A DNA stretch of 64,000 nt from Pseudoflavonifractor sp. AF19-9AC (GCF_003478995.1 NZ_QUGI01000009.1:65494-129493), one strand, 5' to 3'. Positions 51,343 through 60,608 are shown, counted from the first letter of the stretch. Notes: generated from the letters alone by a model not told the origin. Translations and numbers: made by a program.

Positions 51343-52071
51343 ATGCTGAAAAAACTCATTCGTCTCAATCTGGACGATCTGTGGCTGACTGTGGGGGTGG
51401 TGGGCTTTTTCTTCCTGCTCATCCACCTGGGCACCGCCGTCGTTCTGCACTTTTTCTTTGCCAGCGAGCACAGCAGCCTGCTTCTCTCCGGCGTGGTCCT
51501 GCCCATTGTCTCCGCCATCGTCATTGCCATTCTCTCCCTGGGCCACACCATGCTGAACTTCACCACGGCGGTGAAATTCAGTCAGAACCGGCGGCGGGCC
51601 CTGGGGCTCACCCTGGGGCTGGTGGGCTTTGAGACCACCTGCTCCATGGGCTTTGCCGCCCTCCTGGCCCTGCTGGAGCGGGCGGTGGCCCCCCGGTTCT
51701 GGATGTGGCTCACGGGAGCCGATGGTCTGAGCATAGGCCGGGGTGGGCACAGTTTCCTGCTCACCGCCGGAGACAATTCCCTGCTGGTGGAGGACTTCTC
51801 TCTGGACTGGTGGTGGTTTCCCCTGCTGGCCGCGGCGGCCGTTCTGCTGGGGATTATCATGGGAGCGCTCATCCTCCGCTTCGGCCGGAGAGGGAGCTGG
51901 GTCCTGTTGGTCCTCTGGATGACCATCTGCTTTGCTCCCCAGCTGCTGCCCTGGGATGCGTCCTGGTTCACCTTCCCCTGGCAGTACCTGGCCGTGGGAG
52001 GCGGGATTATCGTTCTGGCCGGCCTGACCTGGTCGGTTAGGTATCTGCTCCGCGCCCCCATTAAAAGTTAA
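51343..52071 (+). CDS. ABC exporter membrane subunit 2
   Basis: A 242-residue protein with about six helices (about 15-40, 45-70, 85-110, 155-178, 183-200, 210-230) and a loop containing GGHSFLLTAGDNSLLVEDFS on one side of the membrane. ATG 51343 (MLKKLIRL) is placed 6 bases after GAGGTG; the in-frame GTG at 51334 lies inside that ribosome site. Its partner is the preceding permease. Substrate unknown. Confidence 0.72.
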   Translation: MLKKLIRLNLDDLWLTVGVVGFFFLLIHLGTAVVLHFFFASEHSSLLLSGVVLPIVSAIVIAILSLGHTMLNFTTAVKFSQNRRRALGLTLGLVGFETTCSMGFAALLALLERAVAPRFWMWLTGADGLSIGRGGHSFLLTAGDNSLLVEDFSLDWWWFPLLAAAAVLLGIIMGALILRFGRRGSWVLLVLWMTICFAPQLLPWDASWFTFPWQYLAVGGGIIVLAGLTWSVRYLLRAPIKS

Positions 52072-52092
52072 GTCATTCAGGAGGAATCCGTT

Positions 52093-52284
52093 ATGAGTGA
52101 GAACAAGCGGTTTGAAAAGATTTATTCCCAGGGCGTGGCCAACGTCAACGAGATCTGGGTGGACCGGGAGACCGGAGTCCACTACCTCTACCACGCCGCG
52201 GGCTATAGCGGCGGTCTGACCGTACTGCTGGACCGGGATGGCCGTCCAGTCATCTCCCCGGTGGTCCACCGGGAGGAGGATTAA
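52093..52284 (+). CDS. DUF6440 family protein
   Basis: A 63-residue protein matching the DUF6440 pattern: FEKIYSQGVANVNEIWVDRE, TGVHYLYHAAGYSGGLTVLL, DRDGRPVI. The conserved glycine-rich G-x-x-G-G-L-T-x-L-L-D segment suggests a small beta-sheet fold. It is the last gene of the GntR/ABC operon (21 bp after the permease) with AGGAGGAA before the ATG. The function is unknown. Confidence 0.8.
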   Translation: MSENKRFEKIYSQGVANVNEIWVDRETGVHYLYHAAGYSGGLTVLLDRDGRPVISPVVHREED

Positions 52285-52322
52285 AAAACGCCCCGTCTGA
52301 AATCAGACGGGGCGTTTTGCTG
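52285..52322. terminator. Terminator of the GntR/ABC operon
   Basis: A 16-bp stem (AAAACGCCCCGTCTGA and complement) with a 2-base loop right after the DUF6440 stop; T4 follows. Also faces the end of the SLH protein gene. Confidence 0.9.
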
Positions 52323-52347
52323 TTTTGTGTTTGGGTCGGATAGGCGG

Positions 52348-55179
52348 TCAGTTGGTCCGCTGGGTCACTTCCAGGTAGCTGCCAGACACATAGCCGATGG
52401 CAGCCTGTCCGCTTTTATTGGCGTAGAGCACATGGCACCAGCCGTCCTTTACCTCCAGCACCACAACCTGGGTGCCGTTGGTCAGTCCGCCAATGACGCT
52501 GTAATCCGTTCCAGGACCGGAACGCACATTCAGGCCCGCCTCGGCGTTCACCACCTTGCCCACCTGGGCAGCGGGGGCGCAGGTGACGGTGCAGCTGGCG
52601 CTCTGGCCGTTCCAGGAGGCGGTAATGGTGGCGGTGGCCGTACCCTCTCCCGCGTACAGGTTGGTGACAGCCCCCTGGCTGCTCACCGCGGCCACGGCGG
52701 GATTGCTGCTGCTCCAGGTGATGGAGGCCCCTTCCACAGCCGGATCCAGGGTGGCCTTGAGCACCGCGCTCTGGCCGGAGGTGAGAGACAGCTCACTCTG
52801 ATCCAGGGTCAGGGTGCTGGCGGGGGGATCCACCGGGTCAGTGGGCACGTCGGTTTTCGGCGTGAAGGTCATGATGTTCATCAGCATCACCGCCATCTGG
52901 GCCCGGCTCAGAAGTCCCTTGGGGTCAATGCCGCTGTCTCCGCCGGACACAATGCCCTGGGCCACCAGGGTGGCGGCATGGCCCTTGGCGTAGTCGGCGA
53001 TCTGGTCCTTATCGGGGTAGACGTCCAGCACCGACAGGCTGGCGTCGGGGCACTCCTTGCCCACCAGAGGCATGAACTGGCGCAGAATGGTAAAGGCCTG
53101 CTCCCGGTTCACCGGCTCATGGGGGGCATAGAGCCCGTTGCCCACACCGGCGGCCAGGCCAATGCTCTGGCCCCAGGAGATGGCGGTATAGTAGTAGTCC
53201 GTGGGATAGACGTCCGTGAAGGTGCAGCCGGAGGTCACAGCGGGCTGGCCCACCGTGTTATAGAGCATAAGCATGAAATCGGCCCGCTGGATCTGATAGT
53301 CGGCGCCGAACTCGGTGGCGGAGATTCCGCTGGTGATGCCGTGGGCATAGCAGTATTCCACCGCGTCATAGGCCCAGTGTCCCGGGGGCACGTCGTTGTG
53401 GACGCTGTTAAAGCCCACCTGAATGGTCTGGGATACGCCGCCGGCGGTGGCGGTGATGGAGCCGCTGCCCCCGTTCTGGGAGGCAGTAAAGAGACCATTC
53501 TCATCCACCGTTCCCACGTCGCCGGTCACCGTCCAGCTGACCCCGCTCCAGTCCCGCAGAGCGGTGCGGCCCCAGTAGCTGCCGGTGACGGACAGCTGCA
53601 CCTTCTCTCCCGGCTTGACGGTGAGGGAGGTGAGGGCGCTGGAGCTGCCCTCCCGGGACACAGTGAGGGAGGTCAGGCTGTTCACCACGTGGATCTGAGC
53701 GGTGCCCTCCACCCCCAGGCTCCGGGACGTGAGGGTCAGGGTGTCGGTCCCGGCCCGGGTCCCGGCGGTATAGACGCCGTTTTCAATGGTACCCAGCCCC
53801 TGAGAGGTGACGGAAGCGTCGTCCGCGGTTTGAGAAAGAATATTCAGTCCGCTGTCCAGCACCACCGTCTTGGGCAGAGGAACCGAGGTGCCGGACAGGA
53901 CGGTCAGGCCGTCCTCCGCCAGGGCCAGGCGGCTGGGCGTTCCGTCACCCTTGTCGTCGGTGACCAGCAGCAGGTAGGTGGCACAGCTGCGGGGCTTGCC
54001 GTCGGAGGGCAGGTTATGTACCGCGGGGCCGCTCTGTCCGGGCATCCACACAGAGATGGCCGTGGAGCCGCCGCCGTCCAGGTTGACGGCCCACACACAG
54101 CCCTGCTTGAGCATCTCATCAGCCAGATCCTTCTGGCTCAAGCCGTTGGAGTAATTCGACTGTCGGCCGTCCACTGCGTAGACCACCAGGGTGCCGTCCG
54201 CCTTCACGCCCAGAGCGGTGCGGGGCTGGCGGCCGTCGCCGGTGTAGGTCCAGGAGGAGCTGTCGGTCATCTTCCCGTCCTTGACCATGATGTCGCCCAC
54301 GCCGCCGGCCCACTGGGCCTTGGACAGGGCCTCGTCGGTGCAGGTGGTGGTGAGGGTAATCCGGTCTCCCACCCGGAAGGAGTCATAGACATAGCCGTAA
54401 CCGCTGTCGTCGTGGGCGGTGAGGATATACTCGTCCTCGCCGATGGTGATGGCCTCGTCGGAGCGAATGAGCTCGGTGACCTCCAGGCTCAGAGTCGAAT
54501 TCACGCCCAGCGTGGTGTCCCCGCTGCCCCAGATACCCAGCGGATCATCTCCCCCCACCAGCTTCATGCGCACATACCATCCGTCGCCGGAGGCACGGGT
54601 GGAAACGGTGGAGAAATCCTCGTTCAGGAGGTAGAGCCCGCCGGTGGAGCTGCGCCATTTATTTAAATGGTGTGGATTCACCGTGCTGCCGGTGCGCTGG
54701 TTATAGAGGGCCATGGTGACCACGGGGTCCTCACACAGGGAGACCACCCCATCGGTGATGAGCATGGCGTCCTCGTGCTCCGCGCTGGACTTATAGACTC
54801 CGTCCTCGATGACGATGCCGATGGGCACGCCGGAGGCGGTGGAGAAGAAGTCAGTGTTGATGGCGCCCAGCACATGATATCCCAGAGACTGGGCATAGCT
54901 GACGGCCTTGTTGATGGTGGCCGCGCCGTAGACGGTGCCGGAGGCCTGAAGAAGAATGGGGTAGGCCTCGCTGTCCTGGCTGAGCTCCATGGAGAAGCTC
55001 TCCACCCGTTTGGAATTGTTGACCGTAACGGTGTTGCGGTAGGTGAGACCATCCGTCAGGTCGGCGGAGGTCTGAAGCTTTTTCTCCCCTGCGTCAGCAT
55101 AAACCGTGGGGAGGGCCAGAAGAACCGCCAGCGTAAAGGCGGCCGTCCGGCGCAGGAACTTTGCGGCGGTATGTTTCAT
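52348..55179 (-). CDS. SLH-anchored phosphodiester glycosidase with Big2 and SH3 domains
   Basis: A 943-residue secreted protein. After a signal peptide (residues 1-26) comes a phosphodiester glycosidase (NAGPA-like) domain, about 90-420, with HVLGAINTDFFSTASGVPIG, QPRTALGVKADGTLVVYAVD and WAVNLDGGGSTAISVW, all characteristic. Two Big2-like segments (about 500-580 and 783-870) bracket three SLH repeats (about 600-770; e.g. PGHWAYDAVEYCYAHGITSG). A bacterial SH3 domain (AGLNVRSGPGTDYSVIGGL) ends the protein. It is probably bound to pyruvylated wall polymer and may remodel phosphodiester-linked glycans. The adjacent divergent cluster encodes such a polymer pathway. Confidence 0.88.
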   Translation of the reverse strand: MKHTAAKFLRRTAAFTLAVLLALPTVYADAGEKKLQTSADLTDGLTYRNTVTVNNSKRVESFSMELSQDSEAYPILLQASGTVYGAATINKAVSYAQSLGYHVLGAINTDFFSTASGVPIGIVIEDGVYKSSAEHEDAMLITDGVVSLCEDPVVTMALYNQRTGSTVNPHHLNKWRSSTGGLYLLNEDFSTVSTRASGDGWYVRMKLVGGDDPLGIWGSGDTTLGVNSTLSLEVTELIRSDEAITIGEDEYILTAHDDSGYGYVYDSFRVGDRITLTTTCTDEALSKAQWAGGVGDIMVKDGKMTDSSSWTYTGDGRQPRTALGVKADGTLVVYAVDGRQSNYSNGLSQKDLADEMLKQGCVWAVNLDGGGSTAISVWMPGQSGPAVHNLPSDGKPRSCATYLLLVTDDKGDGTPSRLALAEDGLTVLSGTSVPLPKTVVLDSGLNILSQTADDASVTSQGLGTIENGVYTAGTRAGTDTLTLTSRSLGVEGTAQIHVVNSLTSLTVSREGSSSALTSLTVKPGEKVQLSVTGSYWGRTALRDWSGVSWTVTGDVGTVDENGLFTASQNGGSGSITATAGGVSQTIQVGFNSVHNDVPPGHWAYDAVEYCYAHGITSGISATEFGADYQIQRADFMLMLYNTVGQPAVTSGCTFTDVYPTDYYYTAISWGQSIGLAAGVGNGLYAPHEPVNREQAFTILRQFMPLVGKECPDASLSVLDVYPDKDQIADYAKGHAATLVAQGIVSGGDSGIDPKGLLSRAQMAVMLMNIMTFTPKTDVPTDPVDPPASTLTLDQSELSLTSGQSAVLKATLDPAVEGASITWSSSNPAVAAVSSQGAVTNLYAGEGTATATITASWNGQSASCTVTCAPAAQVGKVVNAEAGLNVRSGPGTDYSVIGGLTNGTQVVVLEVKDGWCHVLYANKSGQAAIGYVSGSYLEVTQRTN

Positions 55180-55254
55180 GGGTACTCCTTTTTCCGTATG
55201 GTAACCAGTGGGACAGGGCCGGGCCTGTCCGGCAGGTCCAGCCGATTGGTTTTC

Positions 55255-55283
55255 ATTATAACAGGTTCCCAAAGGGGTTTCAA
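55255..55283 (-). promoter_or_regulatory. Promoter of the SLH glycosidase gene
   Basis: TTGAAA, 17 bases, TATAAT preceded by TGT on the minus strand, about 75 bases before the start codon. Confidence 0.75.
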
Positions 55284-55373
55284 CGCCGAAACGGTAGAAA
55301 GCCGGAACCGCTCCGGAGGAAAAGTTTGGACTCGGGGAAGTGTAAACAACCTGTAAACCTCCGGCTTAAGTGG

Positions 55374-55402
55374 TTGAAAAAAGGGTATTCTTGGTGTAGA
55401 AT
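55374..55402 (+). promoter_or_regulatory. Promoter of the murJ-csaB surface polymer operon
   Basis: TTGAAA, 17 bases, TAGAAT, 37 bases upstream of the murJ-like GTG. Two direct copies of CTGTAAAC/TGTAAAC lie just upstream (55341-55358). It is divergent from the glycosidase promoter 90 bp away. Confidence 0.7.
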
Positions 55403-55438
55403 AAGTCGATTGTCAACTTGCGGAAAGGAGGGTGCGCC

Positions 55439-57001
55439 GTGGACGACGCCCGCAGCCACGCCACAAAAACCATCAGCACCGTCATGCTCATCACCCTCCT
55501 GGGGAAGGTGCTGGGGCTGTACCGGGACCGGCTCCTGGCCGTCCATTACAGCGTGGGGATGGAGGCCAACGCCTTCTTCACCGCCAGCCGCATCCCCAGG
55601 GTCTTTTTTGACGCGGTGTTTGCCTCGGCCATCGCCGCCTGCTTCATCCCGGTGTTCAGCGAGTACCTGGAGAAGAAAGGGAAAAAGGATGCCTTCCGTT
55701 TTGCCGGTTCCTTTATTACCATCATCTCCCTGCTCACCGCTGTGCTCACCGTGCTGGGGATGCTCTTCCCCCAGCCGCTGGTGGCCCTGTTTGCCGACTA
55801 CTCCGACCCCCAGACCACCGCGCTGGCCGTCTCCCTCACCCGGGTGATGTTCCCCACGGTGTTCTTCTCCGGGGTGGCCTTTTCCCTGGTGGGTGTCCTT
55901 CAGGCCCAGGACCACTTTACCGCCCCCGCCCTTATGTCCACTCTCTCTAACCTGGTCATCATCGTCTATTTCCTCTTTGGCGACCAGAAGTTTGGCATTT
56001 ACGGCCTGGCGGGGGCCTATCTGGTGGGCTGGTTCCTCCAGGGAGTCATCCAGTTCCCGCCCCTGCGGCGGTTGGGCTACCATTACCGGCCCAGCTTTGA
56101 CTTCCGCTCCCCTGGAATGAAAAAGGTCTTCGCCCTCATGGTGCCGGTGATGGTGTCCACCTGGGTACAGCCCATCTCTCTGGCCATCAATTCCCGCTTC
56201 GGCTCCCAGCTCTACGACGGAGCCGGGGTGTCCGCCATGGAGTACTCCTCCAACCTCTATCTGGTGATCACGGGCACCTTCATTCTCTCCATCACCAACG
56301 TCATCTTCCCCAAGCTCTCCCGGCTCACTGCCGGCGGGCAGGAGGGCGCCTTCCGGGACACTCTGCGCCAGACGGTACACAGCAGCCTCTTCTTCGTGCT
56401 GCCCATGTCCGCCGGTCTCATGGCGGTGGCCCGTCCCCTCATCTCCTTTATTTACGGCGGCGGAGCCTTTGACGACTTCGCCGTGGACATCACCTCCACC
56501 GCCCTCATCTGGATGTCCCTGGGCATGGCGGGCTACGCCGTTCAGAACATCCTCAGCCGGGCCTACTTCGCCCGGCAGGAGGGCCGCGGCCCCCTGGTGG
56601 CCGGCGCCGTATCCATCGCAGTGAACATCCTCCTGTGCGCCCTGCTTTCAGGGCCCCTGTCCGTCACCGGCCTGGCCATCGCCTCGGCGGTGTCCTCCAC
56701 GGTATACGCCCTCATGCTGCTCATCCCCATGGAGCGCCGGGGGGAAGGGGTGCTGGACGGCCCCTTTGTCCGGGACCTTAGCAAGATGCTGCTGGCCGCC
56801 GCGGCCACCGGTCTCGGGGCCGTGGGTGCCCGCGTCCTGCTGAGCGGGCTCCTTCCCGCCGGCAAGGTGGGAGAGCTTCTCTGTCTGGGCGGCTGCGCTC
56901 TGGCGGGCGTGGTGGTGTACGCCCTGCTCACTCTGGCCATGGGGCTGGAGGAGGCCCGACTGGGTCTGGTCTTTGTGAAACGTCTGGGAAAGCGAGGTTA
57001 A
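55439..57001 (+). CDS. murJ: MurJ-type lipid-linked oligosaccharide flippase
   Basis: A 520-residue MVF/MurJ family flippase with about 14 helices (MOP superfamily). Typical features: STVMLITLLGKVLGLYRDRL at the N-terminus, ANAFFTASRIPRVFFDAVFA, and FDDFAVDITSTALIWMSLGM. The GTG start at 55439 is set by AAAGGAGGG 6 bases before it. MurJ flips lipid II; since this copy begins an operon with a ligase, glycosyltransferases and CsaB, it may instead serve the wall polymer. That assignment is inference. Confidence 0.88.
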   Translation: MDDARSHATKTISTVMLITLLGKVLGLYRDRLLAVHYSVGMEANAFFTASRIPRVFFDAVFASAIAACFIPVFSEYLEKKGKKDAFRFAGSFITIISLLTAVLTVLGMLFPQPLVALFADYSDPQTTALAVSLTRVMFPTVFFSGVAFSLVGVLQAQDHFTAPALMSTLSNLVIIVYFLFGDQKFGIYGLAGAYLVGWFLQGVIQFPPLRRLGYHYRPSFDFRSPGMKKVFALMVPVMVSTWVQPISLAINSRFGSQLYDGAGVSAMEYSSNLYLVITGTFILSITNVIFPKLSRLTAGGQEGAFRDTLRQTVHSSLFFVLPMSAGLMAVARPLISFIYGGGAFDDFAVDITSTALIWMSLGMAGYAVQNILSRAYFARQEGRGPLVAGAVSIAVNILLCALLSGPLSVTGLAIASAVSSTVYALMLLIPMERRGEGVLDGPFVRDLSKMLLAAAATGLGAVGARVLLSGLLPAGKVGELLCLGGCALAGVVVYALLTLAMGLEEARLGLVFVKRLGKRG

Positions 57002-57004
57002 GCT

Positions 57005-58453
57005 ATGCAGCAAGCAAAACAGATTTTAAACGCCAGCGTGCTGTGGCGGGCCCTCATGGCTGTGTGCCTGTGGTTCAGCCACCAGTGGCAGCGCAGCGGC
57101 GTCATTCAGTGGTTCGTTCACCCGCCCCTCTGGGATCAGGCGGTGTCGGAGAGCAGTATCTTCTTCCGCCTGTGGTCCTGGCTGCGGAATCTTCTGTGCC
57201 GTCTCTACCGGTTTTTGCATCTGGAAAAGCTGTTTGCCGGCAGCGTCTTTCTCCAGGTTTGGGTGTGGTGCGCCCTGCCGGTGGTGCTGGCCCCTGTGCT
57301 GCCCACCATGGCGGTGCTGGGCCTGGCGGCCATCGGCTATGCCTCCCTCCTTCTGAACCTGGTGCATGACCAAAAGAGGCCCCTGGCCTATTCCCCCATC
57401 AACCGCTATGTCATCCTCTACGCCGCCATTTATCTGGCCGCCACCTTCTTCTCGGTGAACCGTTCTGCCAGTCTGAAGCCCGGCCTTCTCACCGTGGCCT
57501 TCATTCTCTTTGCTGTGGTCCTCTACAACTCGGTCACTGGACGGCGCCAGCTGGATACCCTCATTGTCCTCATGGTGCTGGCGGGTACCGCCGTGGCCTT
57601 CTACGGCATCCTCCAGTACATCTTCCGCTGGGGCTACCAGTCCGCCGCCTGGGTGGACAGCGACATGTTTTCCGGCATTGAGTTCCGGGTGCCCTCCACC
57701 CTGGAAAACCCCAACATGCTGGGACAGTATCTCCTGCTGACCATCCCCATGGGCGGGGCCTGTCTGCTGGGGGCCAAGACCTGGGGCAAGCGGGTGTTCT
57801 ACCTGTGCTGCTGCGGCATTATGGCTCTCTGCATGATCCTCACCTTCTCCCGGGGTGCCTGGCTGGCTCTGCTCTTCGCCGGGGCCATCTTCGTGCTTTT
57901 CCTCAATCCCCGGCTCATCCTGCTGGCCCCCTTCGCCCTCATCGCCCTGTACTTCGTCCTGCCGGAAACGGTCATCACCCGCTTTACCAGCATCGGTGAC
58001 CTCACCGACAACTCCACCTCCTACCGGGTGTATATCTGGATGGGCGTGCTGGCCATGCTCAAGGACTACTGGCTGTGCGGCATCGGCCCCGGCGACGCCG
58101 CCTTCAACATGGTCTACCCCGCTTACAGCTACAGCTCCATTGACGCCCCCCACTCCCATAACCTGTTTCTCCAGATCGTGTGTGACGCGGGCATCTGTGC
58201 CCTGGTGGTGTTCTTCCTGCTGCTCTTCCACTACTTCCGCATGCTGTGCGCTGCCATCAGCCGGGAGAAGGACTGGCAGAGCCGCCTCTTCCAGATCGCC
58301 TTCGGCTCCGGCGTCTGCGGGTTTTTGGTGCAGGCCATGACGGATTACTCCTTCTACAATTACCGGGTCATGTTTTTGTTCTGGGCCTACCTGGCCGTGG
58401 GCGCTCTGTCCGCCCGCCGCAGCCAGCTGCCTGAGGGGAGGCTTTGGGTATGA
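57005..58453 (+). CDS. O-antigen ligase family protein (WaaL/Wzy-like)
   Basis: A 482-residue membrane protein with about 12 helices. The Wzy_C region is recognised by the extracellular loop with SPHS-like DAPHSHNLFLQIVCDAGIC (about residues 378-396), containing the His typical of ligases and polymerases, and by ENPNMLGQYLLLTIPMGGAC earlier. The enzyme would join lipid-linked glycan to an acceptor or polymerise repeat units outside the membrane. It starts 3 bp after murJ and its TGA overlaps the next ATG. Confidence 0.88.
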   Translation: MQQAKQILNASVLWRALMAVCLWFSHQWQRSGVIQWFVHPPLWDQAVSESSIFFRLWSWLRNLLCRLYRFLHLEKLFAGSVFLQVWVWCALPVVLAPVLPTMAVLGLAAIGYASLLLNLVHDQKRPLAYSPINRYVILYAAIYLAATFFSVNRSASLKPGLLTVAFILFAVVLYNSVTGRRQLDTLIVLMVLAGTAVAFYGILQYIFRWGYQSAAWVDSDMFSGIEFRVPSTLENPNMLGQYLLLTIPMGGACLLGAKTWGKRVFYLCCCGIMALCMILTFSRGAWLALLFAGAIFVLFLNPRLILLAPFALIALYFVLPETVITRFTSIGDLTDNSTSYRVYIWMGVLAMLKDYWLCGIGPGDAAFNMVYPAYSYSSIDAPHSHNLFLQIVCDAGICALVVFFLLLFHYFRMLCAAISREKDWQSRLFQIAFGSGVCGFLVQAMTDYSFYNYRVMFLFWAYLAVGALSARRSQLPEGRLWV

Positions 58454-59583
58454 TGCGGGTTTTGAACATCATCAGTGATACCAACATCGGCGGCGCGGGC
58501 CGGGTCATTCTCAACTACCTGCGCTACGCCGACCGGACGCAATTTGAAACTCTGGTGGCTGTTCCCCGGGGCTCCCTGCTGAAGGAGCCGCTGGAGCAGG
58601 AGGGCGTCCAGGTCTATGAAGTGGACGGCATGGCCGACCGCTCCTACCACAAGGACGACGTGAAGGTCCTTCAGGACCTCATCCGTCAGGTGAAGCCCGA
58701 CCTGGTCCACACCCACGGAGCCCTCTCCGGCCGCATCGCCGCCAAGCGCTGCCATGTGCCGGTGGTGTATAGCCGCCACTCCGCCTTTCCCGTGCCGGCC
58801 AAGCTGAAATATCCCCCCGGCCGCTGGGTGAACAAACTCATCAACGAGCACTACGCCGACCACATCATCGCCGTCAGCCCTGCCACCCGGGACAACCTGG
58901 TGGAGGGCGGCATCTCCCCCAAAAAGATCACGGTGGTCATGAACGGCATCGCCCCGGTGCCCGAGACCAGCCCGGAGGCGCGCGCCGCCCTGCGGGAGTC
59001 CCTGGGTCTGGCGAAAAACACTTTTGTCTTCGGCATTCTGGCCCGGATGGAGGACTATAAAGGGCACCTCTACCTGGTCCACGCGGCCAAGCTTCTGAAG
59101 GACCAGGGGCGCACCGATTTCCGGATCCTCATGGCGGGCACCGGCTCCTTTGAAGATGAGGTGGCCCGGGCTGTGGTGGAGATGGGCGTGGACGACGTGG
59201 TCCAGATGCTGGGCTTCCGCTCCGATGTGGCGGAGCTGCTGAACATTCTGGATGTACAGCTCAACGCCTCCTACGGCACCGAGGCCACCAGCCTGGCCCT
59301 GCTGGAGGGCATGAGCCTGGGGCTGCCCTCCATCGTCAGCGATTACGGCGGCAACCCCTTCCTTGTGGAGCACGGCGTCAACGGCCTGGTCTTCCCCAGC
59401 CAGGACAGCCTGGCGCTCAGCAAGTGCATGACCCGGCTGATGGACCACCCCAACGAGGTCAAGAGCATGGGTCAGCGGGCCAAGGAGCGCTTTGACGCCC
59501 AATTTACCGGTCCGGTGTTTGCCCGGAACATTGAGCGTATCTATCTGGATGTACGGAAAGGAGATCCCCATGGAACAAAATAA
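58450..59583 (+). CDS. Glycosyltransferase family 4 protein
   Basis: A 377-residue GT-B glycosyltransferase of family GT4. N-terminal half: SDTNIGGAGRVILNYLRY (acceptor-side glycine loop); C-terminal donor-binding half: FGILARMEDYKGHLYLVHAA and the E-x7-E-type motif NASYGTEATSLALLEGMSLG. ATG 58450 follows GGGGAGG; the preceding ORF ends within its first codons. It is expected to add a sugar from a nucleotide donor to a lipid-linked glycan on the cytoplasmic side. Confidence 0.9.
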   Translation: MMRVLNIISDTNIGGAGRVILNYLRYADRTQFETLVAVPRGSLLKEPLEQEGVQVYEVDGMADRSYHKDDVKVLQDLIRQVKPDLVHTHGALSGRIAAKRCHVPVVYSRHSAFPVPAKLKYPPGRWVNKLINEHYADHIIAVSPATRDNLVEGGISPKKITVVMNGIAPVPETSPEARAALRESLGLAKNTFVFGILARMEDYKGHLYLVHAAKLLKDQGRTDFRILMAGTGSFEDEVARAVVEMGVDDVVQMLGFRSDVAELLNILDVQLNASYGTEATSLALLEGMSLGLPSIVSDYGGNPFLVEHGVNGLVFPSQDSLALSKCMTRLMDHPNEVKSMGQRAKERFDAQFTGPVFARNIERIYLDVRKGDPHGTK

Positions 59584-60082
59584 CGGAAAATTTCGCCTGA
59601 GGTTAAATCTGTTTGACGGCATTGTGCTCATTGTGGCACTGGCCGTGGGCGCTTACCTTCTTTGGAATGCCTTTAAGCCCGCCCCCTCCACCCCCTCTGG
59701 ACAGCCCACTGTCTCCTCCACCACCGTGCGCTATACCATTCGTTTCCAGCGCATGATGGAGGGCACCGGCTCCCTCATTGAGCCGGGAGACGCCCTGGTG
59801 GACACCATTAAGAATTACAAGCTGGGCAACGTAGTCTCCGTGGAGATCGTTCCCGCCCAGTCCCAGATCCTGGACCACGACAGCCGGGAGTATGTCCTGG
59901 CCGACGTTCCCGGCTATGAGGACGCCCTGGTCACCGTGGAGTCCACCTGCACCGACAGCAACGACACCATTCTGCTGGACGGCGGCTACACCCTCCGGGT
60001 GGGCGCCACCGCCTACATCCGCGGCGAGGGCTACATGGGCAGCGGACCGATTATCTCCATTGAACGGGAGGAGCAGGCATGA
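59570..60082 (+). CDS. DUF4330 domain-containing protein 1
   Basis: A 170-residue protein with one N-terminal membrane helix (FDGIVLIVALAVGAYLLW, about residues 17-34) and an external domain resembling DUF4330. The start ATG 59570 has GGAAAGGAG upstream and overlaps the end of the glycosyltransferase gene by 14 bp. A second DUF4330 gene follows with a 4-bp overlap, so the two probably act together. Function unknown; it is located among wall-polymer genes. Confidence 0.8.
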   Translation: MEQNNGKFRLRLNLFDGIVLIVALAVGAYLLWNAFKPAPSTPSGQPTVSSTTVRYTIRFQRMMEGTGSLIEPGDALVDTIKNYKLGNVVSVEIVPAQSQILDHDSREYVLADVPGYEDALVTVESTCTDSNDTILLDGGYTLRVGATAYIRGEGYMGSGPIISIEREEQA

Positions 60083-60579
60083 AAATCATTGATCGAAACG
60101 GCCGTCTCTTCGGCAAAATCAGCATCATCGACCTGGTGGTCGTGGCCGTGGTCATTGTGATGGCCTTCGCCCTGTATGTGAAGACCAACCACAATGAGAT
60201 TACCTCCACCTCCACCTCCAACACCCCCATTACTTACCAGATGCTGGTGCGGGGTGTGCGTACCTATGTGGCCGACGCCGTTCAGGTGGGCGACCACGTG
60301 TACGACCAGGACCGCAACAGCGGCGGCGGCTCCCTGGGTGAGATCACCGACATTGAGATTCTGCCCAGCGGCAAGCTGGCCGAGTTCAAGGACGGCACCA
60401 TCGACACCGTCCCCGTGGAGGATGGAGTGGACATGCTGCTCACCATCCAGGGGGAGGGCCTCATCACCGAGGGGCGCTATGTGCTCAACCGGGTGTATGA
60501 CCTGGGCGTCAACTCCTCCCGGAACTTCTGCACCATGTACGCCCAGTTCACCGGAACTATCTACTCCATTCTGAGCTGA
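60079..60579 (+). CDS. DUF4330 domain-containing protein 2
   Basis: A 166-residue paralogue of the preceding product: MKIIDRNGRLFGKISIIDLV leads into a membrane helix (about 17-36), and the external domain has TYQMLVRGVRTYVADAVQVG, GEITDIEILPSG and RYVLNRVYDLGVNSSR. The opening DRNGRLFGKISIIDL is typical for DUF4330. Its ATG overlaps the TGA of the first copy. Function unknown. Confidence 0.85.
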   Translation: MKIIDRNGRLFGKISIIDLVVVAVVIVMAFALYVKTNHNEITSTSTSNTPITYQMLVRGVRTYVADAVQVGDHVYDQDRNSGGGSLGEITDIEILPSGKLAEFKDGTIDTVPVEDGVDMLLTIQGEGLITEGRYVLNRVYDLGVNSSRNFCTMYAQFTGTIYSILS

Positions 60580-60608
60580 TCAAATACTGGAACAAAGGAG
60601 CCTGCAGC

